Of a stretch of DNA of 35,006 nucleotides, positions 25,518 to 34,908 are shown piece by piece. Every line of letters starts with the position of its first letter. Position 1 is the first letter of the stretch. Origin of the DNA: Methylococcales bacterium. Lineage in GTDB: Bacteria; Pseudomonadota; Gammaproteobacteria; Methylococcales; Methylomonadaceae. The stretch is taken from positions 5,652-40,657 of the forward strand of contig JAQTXN010000006.1 of the NCBI GenBank assembly GCA_028688755.1, given 5' to 3'. The position numbers and the translations under genes were made by a program. Below the pieces are notes generated by a model, which had not been told where the DNA came from, did no database searches, and saw nothing but the letters and a program-made list of their open reading frames with translations.

Positions 25518-26975
25518 ATGCGTGTTTTTCTTACTCTGGTTCATGTTTTGGGCTTAGTGGCATTAGGCTTTAGCGGTTTAATGACAACGTGTCTACTCAC
25601 TTCTTATTTTAGTGACGATGGCGTGACACAGGCTTTTTTCGATGCAATGGTTATTGCATTTGGCGTAGGTGCATTGATGTTTTTGCCTACCTTAAAAATG
25701 CAGAAAAAATTATCTCGGCAAGCAGGGTTTATGTTGGTTGCTATGACGTGGTCACTGAGTCCCGTGTTATGCACGTTGCCGTTGCTATTTGCGCTGCCGT
25801 CGTTAAGTTTTATTGATGCCTATTTTGAAATCATGTCGGCTCTCACGACAACAGGGGCAACGCTTCTTGTTGGTTTAGATACGATGCCGATGTCCATTAA
25901 CTTGTGGCGTAGCGAGTTGAATTGGATTGCGGGAATGGGGATTATTATTTTCGCCGTCGCCATTTTGCCTATGCTCGGTATTGGTGGAATGCAACTTTAT
26001 AAAGCCGAAACACCAGGTTCAGTCAAAGAATCCGATTTACCACCACGCATTGCTCAAACGGCAAAAGCGTTATGGACTGTTTATGCGGGAATTACGTTTG
26101 TATGTATTGTCTCGCTCAAAATAGCTGGCATGAGCTGGTTTGATGCTATTTGTCATGCTTTTTCAGCAATGAGTTTGGGCGGTATGTCAACGCATGATAA
26201 TAGTGTGGGTTTTTTTAATTCGTTGCAAATTGAAGTTGTTTTAACTGTATTTCAACTGATTGCCGCCATTAACTTTGCTACGCATTTTGTAGCGATTCGC
26301 AAACAATCGTTCAAACCTTATTTCCAAGATATGGAAGCGAAAGGTTTTTTAGCATTGGTTTTGGGCAGTTGCGTTTTAGCAGCGGGCGTTTTGCAATATG
26401 AAGGGACTTATCCTGATTTTTGGACAGCGTTACGTCATGCTTCGTTCAATTTAGTGACGATTGCAACCGATTCAGGTTTTGCTACGCAAGATTTTAACCA
26501 GTGGCCGATTTTTGTTCCTGTTTGGATGTTATTTTTGAGTTGTTTATCTGCTTCTTCGGGGTCAACAGGTGGCGGGATTCGGATGATTAGAACGATTATT
26601 TTGATTAAGCAAGCGCGACTTGAAATGTTTAAATTCATTCATCCATTTGCGATTCGTCCCATGAAAATTGGCGAAACGGTGATTAGCAGCAACATTATCA
26701 CGTCGGTGATGGGATTTATTTTTCTGTATTTCATTTGTATTGTGATTTTAGTGTTTGCGTTGTTATTGACGGGATTGGATTTTCTAACCTCTTTTTCTGC
26801 CATCATCGCTTGTTTTAACAACGCGGGACCTGGTTTAAATCAAGTCGGCCCTGCTGGGAATTATTCTGTTTTAAGTGATGCTCAAACCATGATTTGTACG
26901 TTTGCGATGCTACTTGGACGAGTACAAATTTTCTCGATTGTGATTTTGTTTATTCCTGAATTTTGGCGCAAATAA
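25518..26975 (+). CDS. trkH: Trk potassium transporter membrane subunit TrkH
   Basis: A 485-aa inner-membrane channel-like protein that takes up K+ with TrkA. The four pore-loop repeats can be read in order: SALTTTGATLL, SAMSLGGMSTHDN, TIATDSGFATQDF and ACFNNAGPGLNQVGP. Each contains the selectivity-filter glycine. About ten hydrophobic segments are present, as expected. Its TAA at 26973-26975 overlaps the ATG of nadC by one base (TAATG), so nadC is probably translated by re-initiation from this message. Confidence 0.95.
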   Translation: MRVFLTLVHVLGLVALGFSGLMTTCLLTSYFSDDGVTQAFFDAMVIAFGVGALMFLPTLKMQKKLSRQAGFMLVAMTWSLSPVLCTLPLLFALPSLSFIDAYFEIMSALTTTGATLLVGLDTMPMSINLWRSELNWIAGMGIIIFAVAILPMLGIGGMQLYKAETPGSVKESDLPPRIAQTAKALWTVYAGITFVCIVSLKIAGMSWFDAICHAFSAMSLGGMSTHDNSVGFFNSLQIEVVLTVFQLIAAINFATHFVAIRKQSFKPYFQDMEAKGFLALVLGSCVLAAGVLQYEGTYPDFWTALRHASFNLVTIATDSGFATQDFNQWPIFVPVWMLFLSCLSASSGSTGGGIRMIRTIILIKQARLEMFKFIHPFAIRPMKIGETVISSNIITSVMGFIFLYFICIVILVFALLLTGLDFLTSFSAIIACFNNAGPGLNQVGPAGNYSVLSDAQTMICTFAMLLGRVQIFSIVILFIPEFWRK

Positions 26976-27799
26976 TGATGAAAAATACCATAAACATTAT
27001 GCCGTTTTTAGAAGAAGATTTAGGCAGTGGTGATATTACCGCTGCCATTATTGACGAAAATCGCAAAGCGACCGCGCAACTTTTAACGCGTGAGCCGATG
27101 GTTTTGTGTGGGCGAGATTGGTTCGATGCTGTTTTTCAACATTTGGATGCAAACATTGTTATCGATTGGTACGTTCAAGAAGGCGAAAGCGTTGCAGCGA
27201 ATACGCCACTTTGCACGTTGAGCGGCAACGCACGCGCATTACTCACAGGTGAGCGCACCGCAATGAATTTGTTACAAACGTTGTCAGCAACCGCGACGAT
27301 TTCTCGTCAATATGCGAATGCAGTTCAAGGAACAAATTGCAAAGTGTTAGACACGCGAAAAACGATTCCAGGTTTGCGACTCGCGCAAAAATACGCGGTG
27401 AAATGTGGTGGTTGTGTCAATCATCGTATTGGATTGTTTGATGGTGTGTTAATCAAAGAAAATCACATTATCGCAGCAGGTTCGATTGCAAAAGCAGTAC
27501 ACATTGCCCGTCAACAAAGCGCAATGCCAATTGAGGTGGAAGTCGAAAACTTAGCGGAACTTGAGCAAGCACTGGAAGCCAAGCCTGAGCGAATTATGTT
27601 AGACAATTTTACCCTAGACGATTTACGCAAAGCTTTTGAAATCAATGCAGGCGAAGTGGAATTGGAAGCATCGGGGAATGTGGATTTAACAACAATTCGT
27701 GCAATTGCCGAAACGGGCGTTGATTTTATTTCGATTGGCGCATTGACAAAAAACGTACAAGCAATTGATTTATCAATGCGAATTCAACTTGATGCTTAA
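26975..27799 (+). CDS. nadC: Nicotinate-nucleotide pyrophosphorylase (carboxylating)
   Basis: A 274-aa quinolinate phosphoribosyltransferase that makes nicotinate mononucleotide from quinolinate and PRPP in de novo NAD synthesis. Signatures are EDLGSGDIT at the front, LTGERTAMNLLQTLSATAT, the substrate-binding TRKTIPGLRLAQKYAVKCGG, HRIGLFDGVLIKENHI, and EVEVENLAEL leading to the barrel end SIGALTKNV. Two tandem ATG codons (26975 and 26978) could start it; I use the first because it overlaps the trkH stop as TAATG. An upstream TTG in frame at 26963 lies within trkH and is unlikely. Its stop shares the TTAA tetranucleotide with the stop of relA on the other strand. Confidence 0.94.
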   Translation: MMKNTINIMPFLEEDLGSGDITAAIIDENRKATAQLLTREPMVLCGRDWFDAVFQHLDANIVIDWYVQEGESVAANTPLCTLSGNARALLTGERTAMNLLQTLSATATISRQYANAVQGTNCKVLDTRKTIPGLRLAQKYAVKCGGCVNHRIGLFDGVLIKENHIIAAGSIAKAVHIARQQSAMPIEVEVENLAELEQALEAKPERIMLDNFTLDDLRKAFEINAGEVELEASGNVDLTTIRAIAETGVDFISIGALTKNVQAIDLSMRIQLDA

Positions 27800-29763
27800 A
27801 GCCGCGAAACATTCACAATTGCAGGTAATTGGCTAATTTTTTTCACCACCTCGTTTAGTTGCTGGGCATTTGCAATTTGCAACGTTAAATTCAAAGCCGC
27901 CGAAAAATCAGGTTGAGATTCTAAATTCGCCGAAAAAATATGAATTTTCATTTGCGCTAAAACTTGCGACACGTCCGTGAGCAAGTTTTGGGCGTTAAAC
28001 GCATGAACTACAATTGGAACGGCGTGCGAAGCCTTACTATTTCCCCATGCAACAGTTACCAATTGTGGCTGTTTTGTTTCTTCTAAATTCAGGATATTTT
28101 TGCAATCCAGCCGATGCACAATAATTCCTTTGTGATGTGAAATGTAGCCAATAATCTCATCGCCCGAAACAGGATGGCAACATTGTGCGAAACTCGTTTG
28201 CACGTTGTCTAAACCTGCAACCGTCACTTCGCATCGATTTAGTGTTTTATTCGGACGCACGTTGAAAAGTGTGTCATTTTTAATCTCAGGTTCAGGTAAC
28301 TCGTTTTTGGGCTGTAAAGCCTCACCTTCAATTTCTTGTCCTTTAAACCAATTTTTTACTTTTTGAATCGAACGCGGCGATTTTAAATAGCCTAAATTGG
28401 TGTCTATCCAATTACGATTAGGCTGCACTTCTTTGACAGTCAAGATTTCAACTTGTTCACCCGAATGCAAAACGTAAGTGAGTGGCACAATGCGCCCATT
28501 CACTTTCGCGCCACGACAACGATGTCCAATGTCAGTATGCACAGCGTAAGCAAAATCCAGCGGCGTTGAGCCTTTGATTAAATCTACTAATTTTCCCGCA
28601 GGCGTTAACACATAAACGCGGTCGCTAAATAATTCGCTTTTGAATTCATCCGCCGTTGCCGCATCGGCATTTTTGGTGTCGAGCATTTTTCGCAAAATAG
28701 CGACACTTTTTTCCATCGTTGCCGATTGTTTGCCGCCTTCTTTGTAAGACCAATGCGCGGCAACACCAAGTTCTGCGTAGTCGTGCATGGCTTGGGTACG
28801 AATTTGGACTTCAATGCGATTTCCATTTGCATCTAAAACTACCGTGTGTAGAGATTGATAGCCGTTTTCTTTTGGGTTCGCAATGTAGTCATCAAATTCT
28901 TTGGGAATTGTTTGCCACAAACTATGCACAATGCCCAAAACCGTGTAGCAGTGCATCAAATTATCGACAATGACGCGCACGGCAAGTAAATCGTAAAGTT
29001 GGTCGAAACTGAGGTTTTTACGCTGCATTTTTTTCCAAATGCTGTAAATGTGTTTGGGGCGACCATAACATTCACAAGCGATATTTTCTTTTGCAAGTGT
29101 TTGTTTCAATAACGAAATAAAATTTGAAATACAGGCTTCACGTGCTGTGCGATTTGCGGCAAGCGATTTAGCAATATGTTTATACGTTGCAGGGTCAAGA
29201 TAACGCAGCCCCATATCTTCAAGTTCCCACTTGAATTGATGCACGCCTAAACGATTTGCAATTGGTGCATAAATATCAAGGGTTTCGTGGGCGATAAAAT
29301 GACGAATATCGTGTGATTCTTGGGGCAGATTCCGTAACCGTTGAATACGATAAGCGAGTTTAATCAGCACCGAACGTACATCTTGTGTCATCGACAAAAG
29401 CATTCGACGCAGTGTTTCGGCTTGATTGGGTTGACTTGCCATTTCAGGTGAATAAACCCGAATGTTATTGAGCCAATTTACGTCTTGAACTAAATTTGCC
29501 ACGGTTTCGCCAAATTCAGCTTCAATATCAATCGGTTTTTTTAAAGTAATCAAACGGGGATCACTCAAAATTGCTGCCAAAATGGTTTTTAAATCAACGT
29601 GAAAGCCCATCAAGACCGATGCAACTTCAACGCCCTTGGGACGAATGTAATTTGGATCGTCGGCAATTAAACTCACAATGGCAAGCGCACGCTGTAATTG
29701 CGATCTTTCTTCGCCGTGATACTGATGTAAATAATTTTCGAGTGGAATTGTGATGGGTTTCAT
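27796..29763 (-). CDS. relA: (p)ppGpp synthetase RelA
   Basis: A 655-aa stringent-response enzyme that makes (p)ppGpp on stalled ribosomes. The N-terminal hydrolase-like domain is inactive: where bifunctional Rel/SpoT proteins have HDxxED there is SDPR at 67-70. The synthetase domain (about 215-350) has YDLLAVRVIV and EFDDYIANPKENGYQSLH starting at Glu289. The acidic EFDD form is typical of RelA, in contrast to the RxKD form of bifunctional enzymes. TGS follows at about 385-445 (VYVLTPAGKLVDLIKGSTPLDF), then the zinc-finger-like CCHP and RLDC segment near 535-570, and a C-terminal ACT domain. It is about 90 residues shorter than E. coli RelA. Its ATG overlaps the recB stop by 4 nt. Confidence 0.93.
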   Translation of the reverse strand: MKPITIPLENYLHQYHGEERSQLQRALAIVSLIADDPNYIRPKGVEVASVLMGFHVDLKTILAAILSDPRLITLKKPIDIEAEFGETVANLVQDVNWLNNIRVYSPEMASQPNQAETLRRMLLSMTQDVRSVLIKLAYRIQRLRNLPQESHDIRHFIAHETLDIYAPIANRLGVHQFKWELEDMGLRYLDPATYKHIAKSLAANRTAREACISNFISLLKQTLAKENIACECYGRPKHIYSIWKKMQRKNLSFDQLYDLLAVRVIVDNLMHCYTVLGIVHSLWQTIPKEFDDYIANPKENGYQSLHTVVLDANGNRIEVQIRTQAMHDYAELGVAAHWSYKEGGKQSATMEKSVAILRKMLDTKNADAATADEFKSELFSDRVYVLTPAGKLVDLIKGSTPLDFAYAVHTDIGHRCRGAKVNGRIVPLTYVLHSGEQVEILTVKEVQPNRNWIDTNLGYLKSPRSIQKVKNWFKGQEIEGEALQPKNELPEPEIKNDTLFNVRPNKTLNRCEVTVAGLDNVQTSFAQCCHPVSGDEIIGYISHHKGIIVHRLDCKNILNLEETKQPQLVTVAWGNSKASHAVPIVVHAFNAQNLLTDVSQVLAQMKIHIFSANLESQPDFSAALNLTLQIANAQQLNEVVKKISQLPAIVNVSRL

Positions 29764-32700
29764 AAATTCTCTGTCGCGCTAAGGACGTTCGCTAACGCGA
29801 GCAGTTTTTGACTTTCAGGTTTGTTTTCATACACGCCGCTTAATGGTTGATTCGGCTGCATTCCACGCACGAACAAATAGCGCACGCCACCAAAATGCGT
29901 TTCGATGTCGTAATTAGGCAAACGATTTTCTAAATACCGATGCAATACCACGCAATAAAGCTGGTACTGCAAACCATAATTATGCTCACGCATCGCATCA
30001 AGCATGGTTTCGCGCGAATAATCGGGCAAATAATTCGACTTATAATCCATCACATAAAACCGATTTTCGTACTGACAAATTAAATCGATAAACCCCGTCA
30101 AATAACCGTTAATGGTTTTGCTGTCGAGCGGCTGAAAACTGGGTTCATCCGCCAAAATTCGATTGATTTCGCGTGTGTTAATTTCTTTTGTGGCTAAATA
30201 AAACGGCATTTCTTTTAAATACGTCGATGCAGGCAAATTTTTTAAACAAAAATTCACGTCACCAGACAGCGGCGTTTGCACCACGTTTTGCAATAATTCA
30301 TCAATGATTTCAGGTCGCGTCACTTTCAAACCGTAACGCAAACACGCTTTATCGCGTGCAACTGAAATATCTGCACCCGTTGCTAACTCTCCAAAACTAA
30401 AACTTTCGAGCAATTCATGAATCACGTTACCCGTGTGTGCGCCACGGGGTAAATCGAGCGTAATTGGCGGAGAAATCTCTAAGGGTTCTTGCGCTTTATC
30501 TTCGGGTAAATCGGGTGTTGTCGTGCGACTTAACGCTGACAACGCGGTGTAACTACTCATTTGCCACGGACTAAAACGTAAATCCCGATGGCGCGTTGGG
30601 TGATGCAAAATGTCGCTTTTGATTTCAGGCTGATAATGTCCGTCAGGTTTTTCACGTTCAAACAAGCATTCGTAATCAAATAAATCAGGTGTTTTACGTT
30701 TGAAATCTAAAAATTGATTTTCTTGAAAGGCTGTATCGCCATCAGCGAAATTAAACAAATAGGCGAGTGCGGAATTATTGGTTTTATCTTTTGTGCGAAC
30801 ATTTGCCCACGCCAAATAACAACGGTATTTTGCTCGTGTCAGCGCAACATAAAACATGCGTGCATCTTCGGCGCGTTGTTCAAATAACGCTAACGCACGG
30901 TGTTTTTCAAACTCGTCGCTACCCAAATCGATGCACATTTCACCGTCAATATGACATGCGGCACGGTCTTTTTCCCATAAATCCGTCGGTTGCCAGAGTG
31001 ATGGACAAAAAACAATGTCATATTCCAAGCCTTTTGAGCGGTGCATGGTGACGATATTGACCGCATCCTCGTCACTTTCAAGGCGTAATTGCTGACTTTC
31101 TGCACTGTCGATTTTTTTGGCTAGCGCGTTGGTGATGGAAAGTCGCAACCATTCGAGCGTTTTTTGTGGCGACAAATGTTCATCTAGCGCGGCTTCTTGC
31201 AACAACTCTAAAAGATGATGAATGTTCGTTAATTCGCGCTCGGCAAGCGGTGTTTTAGCGAGTTGGGAAGTCACATTTTCAGTCGCCAAAAACGTGTGCA
31301 TCATCGCCATCAAGCCCAGTTTTTGCCACTGCTCGTGATAATTTAAAAACTTAGCGAGCCACGAATCTAAGGCATCTTCGTCATTGATGATTTTATAAAA
31401 CGCTTGTCCATGCGGAATGCTGGCAAACCAATTTAGTGTCAGCGCATGTTTCACGGCATCAATGTCGCTCGGATGTGCGACGGCGTTGAGCAATGTGTAT
31501 AGCTGTTTCGCTTCGCTCGTTGTAAAAACCGATTCGGTGCTGTTCAAAACCGATGGCACACCAGCGTCGCGCAACGCATTTTGAAAGGCTTTGGCTTCTT
31601 TATTTTTGCGAACCAAAATGGCGATATTTTTGGGTTTTAACGATTGTTTTTTGCCTAATTTCACTAGCGAAAAATCACCTTGCAACAACTGCAAAATTTC
31701 TTCGATCACGGCAAAACGCAATTGCTCTTCAACTGTTTTTTTTGCTTGCGTTGACAAGTATTCGCCTGTTTGAGGAAGTAAATGCAAAAATTTCAACGGC
31801 GGCAACGGCGCATTTTCAAAATAAATCGAGCCTTTCTCGTATGAATTGGCGGGTTCAACTTCGTTAAATTCGAGTTCTTGAATCAAAAACGGATTTTCAC
31901 GCGCGAATAATTGATTGACTGCTTTCACTAAATCGGGATGTGAACGCCAATTTTGCGCGAGTGTAAAAGACGCATTTGCGCTGTGTTTAGCGTTCAAATA
32001 CGAATAAATATCTGCGCCACGAAATTTATAAATCGCTTGTTTCGGGTCGCCAATCAAATACAAATACTGACTTTGCGAAGCGAAAAGCGTTTTAAAAATA
32101 AACCATTGGCTGCTGTCGGTATCTTGAAACTCATCGATCAACGCGACCGTGAAACGTTGCCGCAATTCTTGAATGAGTTGCTCTGATTTATTTTCGCCAC
32201 GCAATGCTTCATCAAGGCGAATAATCAGATGGTCAAAGGTGAGGGCGTTTCGTTGCAACAAACGTTGGTCGATTTCGCGGCGCAAGGTTTCTAATAATTG
32301 ACAACGCAACATCAAGCCACATTGTTCAAAGAGTGGTTTTAAGTCATCGAAAATTTGTGTGTTTAAATCTAATTCAGCAAAAAAAACAGGCTGATTTTTC
32401 GCTGAAACTTTCTTTTTATTTAAGGCTTTTAAAATCCCATCGGTCGTTAAAAAATCGAGCGTCTCTTTGTTAATTTGAGAACTTTCGCCATTTAACCATT
32501 TTTCTAATGCGGTGAATTTTTCGTCTGCCCCTTTGTTGAAATTGTCTAAAACGCTGTTAAGTTTTTCACGGCAACGATTGAATTCTTCACGAGCATTTAT
32601 TTTTACAATTTTGAGTTCAGCTAAAAGTGTGTCGATATTTTTAATTTCGGTTGGATAAATGGTGACGTGATGCCCAATTTTATTCACGCTTTCGAGCAAT

Positions 32701-33242
32701 TTATCAGGTGTTTTATAATCAATCGTCAGAATTGCTGCGTCATCGGCGTTACGTTGATAAATTTGTTTGCGCCAAAAATCATCCGCGCAACTTTGAGTAA
32801 TTTGCACTAAATCATCGGTTAATTCGGCATTAAAAAGTTGCCCACTTTCGAGCGCGTGTTCACGCAACACTTTTTGGCAAAAACTATGAATTGTGAAAAT
32901 ACTCGCTTGGTCAATTGAAAGTAACGCAATTTGCAAACGGTGTTCGATTTCACTGTTTTCGGTTGGTAGTGAATTGAGCCAATTAAACAGTTCGTTTTCA
33001 CCTAATTTTAAAGCCTGTTTTGCTTCGACAAGTCGCAAGCGTACACGTTCGCGCAATTCTTCGGTTGCGGCTTTGGTGAATGTAACGACTAAGATTTTTT
33101 CAATCGGTAAATTTTTTTCAACCACAAATCGCAACACCAGCATTGCTAAGGTGTAGGTTTTACCTGTGCCTGCGCTGGCTTCAATCAGATTTACGCCCGA
33201 ACTCAGCGGCGTGTTTAATGCGTCGAAAAAAGTTGTTTTCAT
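29760..33242 (-). CDS. recB: Exodeoxyribonuclease V beta subunit RecB
   Basis: A 1160-aa helicase-nuclease, the SF1A motor and nuclease subunit of RecBCD, which processes double-strand breaks and loads RecA. Helicase motifs in order: Walker A EASAGTGKT at 21-29, LVVTFTKAATEELRER, LIDEFQDTDSSQW, LIGDPKQAIYKFRGAD, TMHRSKGLEYDIVF and MFYVALTRAKYRCY. The C-terminal nuclease has GNVIHELLESF and the catalytic MDYKSN with Asp1066 and Lys1068. Length is close to E. coli RecB (1180). recC and recD are not adjacent within the window, whereas recC, recB and recD are clustered in many genomes. No Shine-Dalgarno is seen; a perfect hairpin ends 11 nt before the ATG. relA is coupled at its 3' end. Confidence 0.96.
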   Translation of the reverse strand: MKTTFFDALNTPLSSGVNLIEASAGTGKTYTLAMLVLRFVVEKNLPIEKILVVTFTKAATEELRERVRLRLVEAKQALKLGENELFNWLNSLPTENSEIEHRLQIALLSIDQASIFTIHSFCQKVLREHALESGQLFNAELTDDLVQITQSCADDFWRKQIYQRNADDAAILTIDYKTPDKLLESVNKIGHHVTIYPTEIKNIDTLLAELKIVKINAREEFNRCREKLNSVLDNFNKGADEKFTALEKWLNGESSQINKETLDFLTTDGILKALNKKKVSAKNQPVFFAELDLNTQIFDDLKPLFEQCGLMLRCQLLETLRREIDQRLLQRNALTFDHLIIRLDEALRGENKSEQLIQELRQRFTVALIDEFQDTDSSQWFIFKTLFASQSQYLYLIGDPKQAIYKFRGADIYSYLNAKHSANASFTLAQNWRSHPDLVKAVNQLFARENPFLIQELEFNEVEPANSYEKGSIYFENAPLPPLKFLHLLPQTGEYLSTQAKKTVEEQLRFAVIEEILQLLQGDFSLVKLGKKQSLKPKNIAILVRKNKEAKAFQNALRDAGVPSVLNSTESVFTTSEAKQLYTLLNAVAHPSDIDAVKHALTLNWFASIPHGQAFYKIINDEDALDSWLAKFLNYHEQWQKLGLMAMMHTFLATENVTSQLAKTPLAERELTNIHHLLELLQEAALDEHLSPQKTLEWLRLSITNALAKKIDSAESQQLRLESDEDAVNIVTMHRSKGLEYDIVFCPSLWQPTDLWEKDRAACHIDGEMCIDLGSDEFEKHRALALFEQRAEDARMFYVALTRAKYRCYLAWANVRTKDKTNNSALAYLFNFADGDTAFQENQFLDFKRKTPDLFDYECLFEREKPDGHYQPEIKSDILHHPTRHRDLRFSPWQMSSYTALSALSRTTTPDLPEDKAQEPLEISPPITLDLPRGAHTGNVIHELLESFSFGELATGADISVARDKACLRYGLKVTRPEIIDELLQNVVQTPLSGDVNFCLKNLPASTYLKEMPFYLATKEINTREINRILADEPSFQPLDSKTINGYLTGFIDLICQYENRFYVMDYKSNYLPDYSRETMLDAMREHNYGLQYQLYCVVLHRYLENRLPNYDIETHFGGVRYLFVRGMQPNQPLSGVYENKPESQKLLALANVLSATENL

Positions 33243-33253
33243 TTTTGAGATGT

Positions 33254-33284
33254 CACGGATTCACAAAATGTTTGTGAATCCGTG
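33254..33284. repeat. Perfect 14-bp hairpin between ppiC-like gene and recB
   Basis: CACGGATTCACAAA (33254-33267) pairs perfectly with TTTGTGAATCCGTG (33271-33284) around a 3-nt loop. On the minus strand, where both flanking genes run, it begins 14 nt after the stop of the isomerase gene and ends 11 nt before the recB ATG. No T-run follows on either strand, so it is not a standard terminator. It could hide the recB ribosome site, protect an mRNA end, or bind a protein dimer. Confidence 0.75.
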
Positions 33285-33298
33285 CAAAAGAAGGGTAA

Positions 33299-34321
33299 TT
33301 ATTTTGCAGGTTCAGCAGCAGGAGCTGGTGTTGTCGCTTCAGCAGGTGCTGGTGCAGCGGCTTCTTCTGCTTTTGCAGGTTCAGCGGCAGGCACGACTTC
33401 CGTTTTAGCAGGTTCTGCTGTCGGTTGAACAGATTCAACGGTTGCAGGTGGTGTTGCAGGTTTTTCTTCCGCAGGAAGTAACACTTCAACTTTTGCTGCG
33501 CTGCGTAAATCTTTCAACATTCCTTCTACTTTTTGACGTTGCAAGAATGGTGCAAGTTGGTCTTTTACCGCATCCAAAGGTGGTGGTGTTTGAGGACGTG
33601 AACCTTCACGCAAAATAACGTGATAACCAAATTGGGTTTGCACAGGCGTTTTGGTGTATTTGCCGTTTTCTAACGCAGCAACCGCTTCTGAAAATGGTGC
33701 AACCATTTGAGCTGCCAAGAACCAACCTAAATCACCGCCGTTTTGTGCTTCTTTACCGTCGAGTGATAATTTATTCGCTAATTTTGCAAAATCGCCACCT
33801 TTGTCTAACTCATCAATGATTTTTTTCGCTTCAGCGTCGGTTTTGACCAAAATATGACGCGCTTTGAATTCTTCACCTTTTTCAGCGGCGACTTTAGATT
33901 CATATTCTTTTTTAATATCTTCATCGGTCACAGGATGTGATGCGATAAAGTTTTGTAAATCCGTTTGTGATAACAATGCTTTTCTTGCATCGTTCAAACG
34001 CGCAACAAATTCAGGTGCTTGATCCAATTTCTTAGCTGTTGCATCTTGAATCAATAATTCACGTTGAATCAATTCTTCAACCAATTTTTCTTTTGGGAAA
34101 GTTTGACCGTGACTACGCATTGCAATTTCTTTTTCCAATTCTTCCAATGCAGATTTTGGAATGTATTTGCCATTTACAACCGCAACCGCATCGGCTTTAT
34201 CAACGGTGGGTTCAGAAGCAGTTGCAACCGCAGCAGGTGTGGTTGCAGCGGTATTTGCAGGTTTATCACAGCCTGAAAGTGCCAAGCCTGCAATTAACAA
34301 AGGGAGTAATTTCAATTTCAT
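33299..34321 (-). CDS. PpiC-type peptidylprolyl isomerase, lipoprotein
   Basis: A 340-aa exported folding factor. The lipobox LSGC with Cys18 predicts a lipid-anchored protein; Asp at +2 follows, which in Enterobacteria would keep it in the inner membrane. A SurA/PrsA-like helical domain spans about 42-140, and a parvulin domain spans about 152-240 with FKARHILVK, GGDLGWF and FGYHVILRE. Residues 284-340 form a low-complexity Ala/Pro/Glu/Thr tail with PAEPAK-type repeats, probably disordered, possibly spanning the periplasm or cell wall. The ATG abuts the bolA stop directly (TAAATG), so it is co-translated with bolA and yciI. Confidence 0.9.
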   Translation of the reverse strand: MKLKLLPLLIAGLALSGCDKPANTAATTPAAVATASEPTVDKADAVAVVNGKYIPKSALEELEKEIAMRSHGQTFPKEKLVEELIQRELLIQDATAKKLDQAPEFVARLNDARKALLSQTDLQNFIASHPVTDEDIKKEYESKVAAEKGEEFKARHILVKTDAEAKKIIDELDKGGDFAKLANKLSLDGKEAQNGGDLGWFLAAQMVAPFSEAVAALENGKYTKTPVQTQFGYHVILREGSRPQTPPPLDAVKDQLAPFLQRQKVEGMLKDLRSAAKVEVLLPAEEKPATPPATVESVQPTAEPAKTEVVPAAEPAKAEEAAAPAPAEATTPAPAAEPAK

Positions 34322-34606
34322 TTAGTTTGATTCCTTGGAATGTTCAGTAGGAGTTTGGGCATTGATGCCTAAAGCATGAATGTCGTGTTTCATCATATCA
34401 CCCAACGCGCCGTAAATCAGTTGATGACGTTGAACGAGGGTTTTCTTTTCAAAAGCGTCGCTCACAATCGTAATGTTGTAATGACCGCCGCCTTTTTGTG
34501 CGCCGACGTGACCTGCATGTGCGGCACTGTTATCAATAATTTCAAGCAATGAAGGTTTTAACTGCGTCGTTAAATTGTGACGAATTAAATCAATAGTTTC
34601 GTTCAT
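34322..34606 (-). CDS. bolA: BolA family protein
   Basis: A 94-aa protein of the BolA family. It has the family pattern [14 protein letters not shown], then [34 protein letters not shown] and the closing [12 protein letters not shown]. BolA proteins bind [2Fe-2S] clusters with monothiol glutaredoxins, and some act as transcription factors. The conserved His in VQRH and the loop HAGHVG carry candidate cluster ligands. It overlaps yciI by 4 nt (ATGA) and abuts the isomerase gene, so it sits in the middle of a tight operon. Confidence 0.93.
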   Translation of the reverse strand: MNETIDLIRHNLTTQLKPSLLEIIDNSAAHAGHVGAQKGGGHYNITIVSDAFEKKTLVQRHQLIYGALGDMMKHDIHALGINAQTPTEHSKESN

Positions 34607-34905
34607 GAGGGAAAAACTTTTTTAAAAGGTTTAACAACAACGCGAGCATAAACGCCAGCGTCAACATAAGGATCGGCATTTGCCCACAATGTCGCGTCTT
34701 CAAGGCTAGCAAATTCCGCAACGACTAAACTGCCTGTAAAACCTGCTTCGGCGGGATTTTCGCTATCAATGGCGGGATGAGGTCCTGCAAGAATTAACCT
34801 TCCCGCATCTTGCAAATCTTGCAAACGCGCTAAATGTGCGGGACGAACCGAAAGCCGTTTTGGCAAACTATCGGCAACATCTTCGCTAATAATGGCATAC
34901 AGCAT
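34603..34905 (-). CDS. yciI: YciI family protein
   Basis: A 100-aa ferredoxin-like alpha/beta protein of the YciI family. Typical segments are [34 protein letters not shown] and [31 protein letters not shown]. The His-Asp pair proposed as active site in related proteins is present as His24 and the Asp in ADPY. Its function is not established. GAGG inside the end of the upstream yciB frame lies about 9 nt before the ATG. It overlaps bolA by 4 nt. Confidence 0.92.
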   Translation of the reverse strand: MLYAIISEDVADSLPKRLSVRPAHLARLQDLQDAGRLILAGPHPAIDSENPAEAGFTGSLVVAEFASLEDATLWANADPYVDAGVYARVVVKPFKKVFPS

Positions 34906-34908
34906 TTT

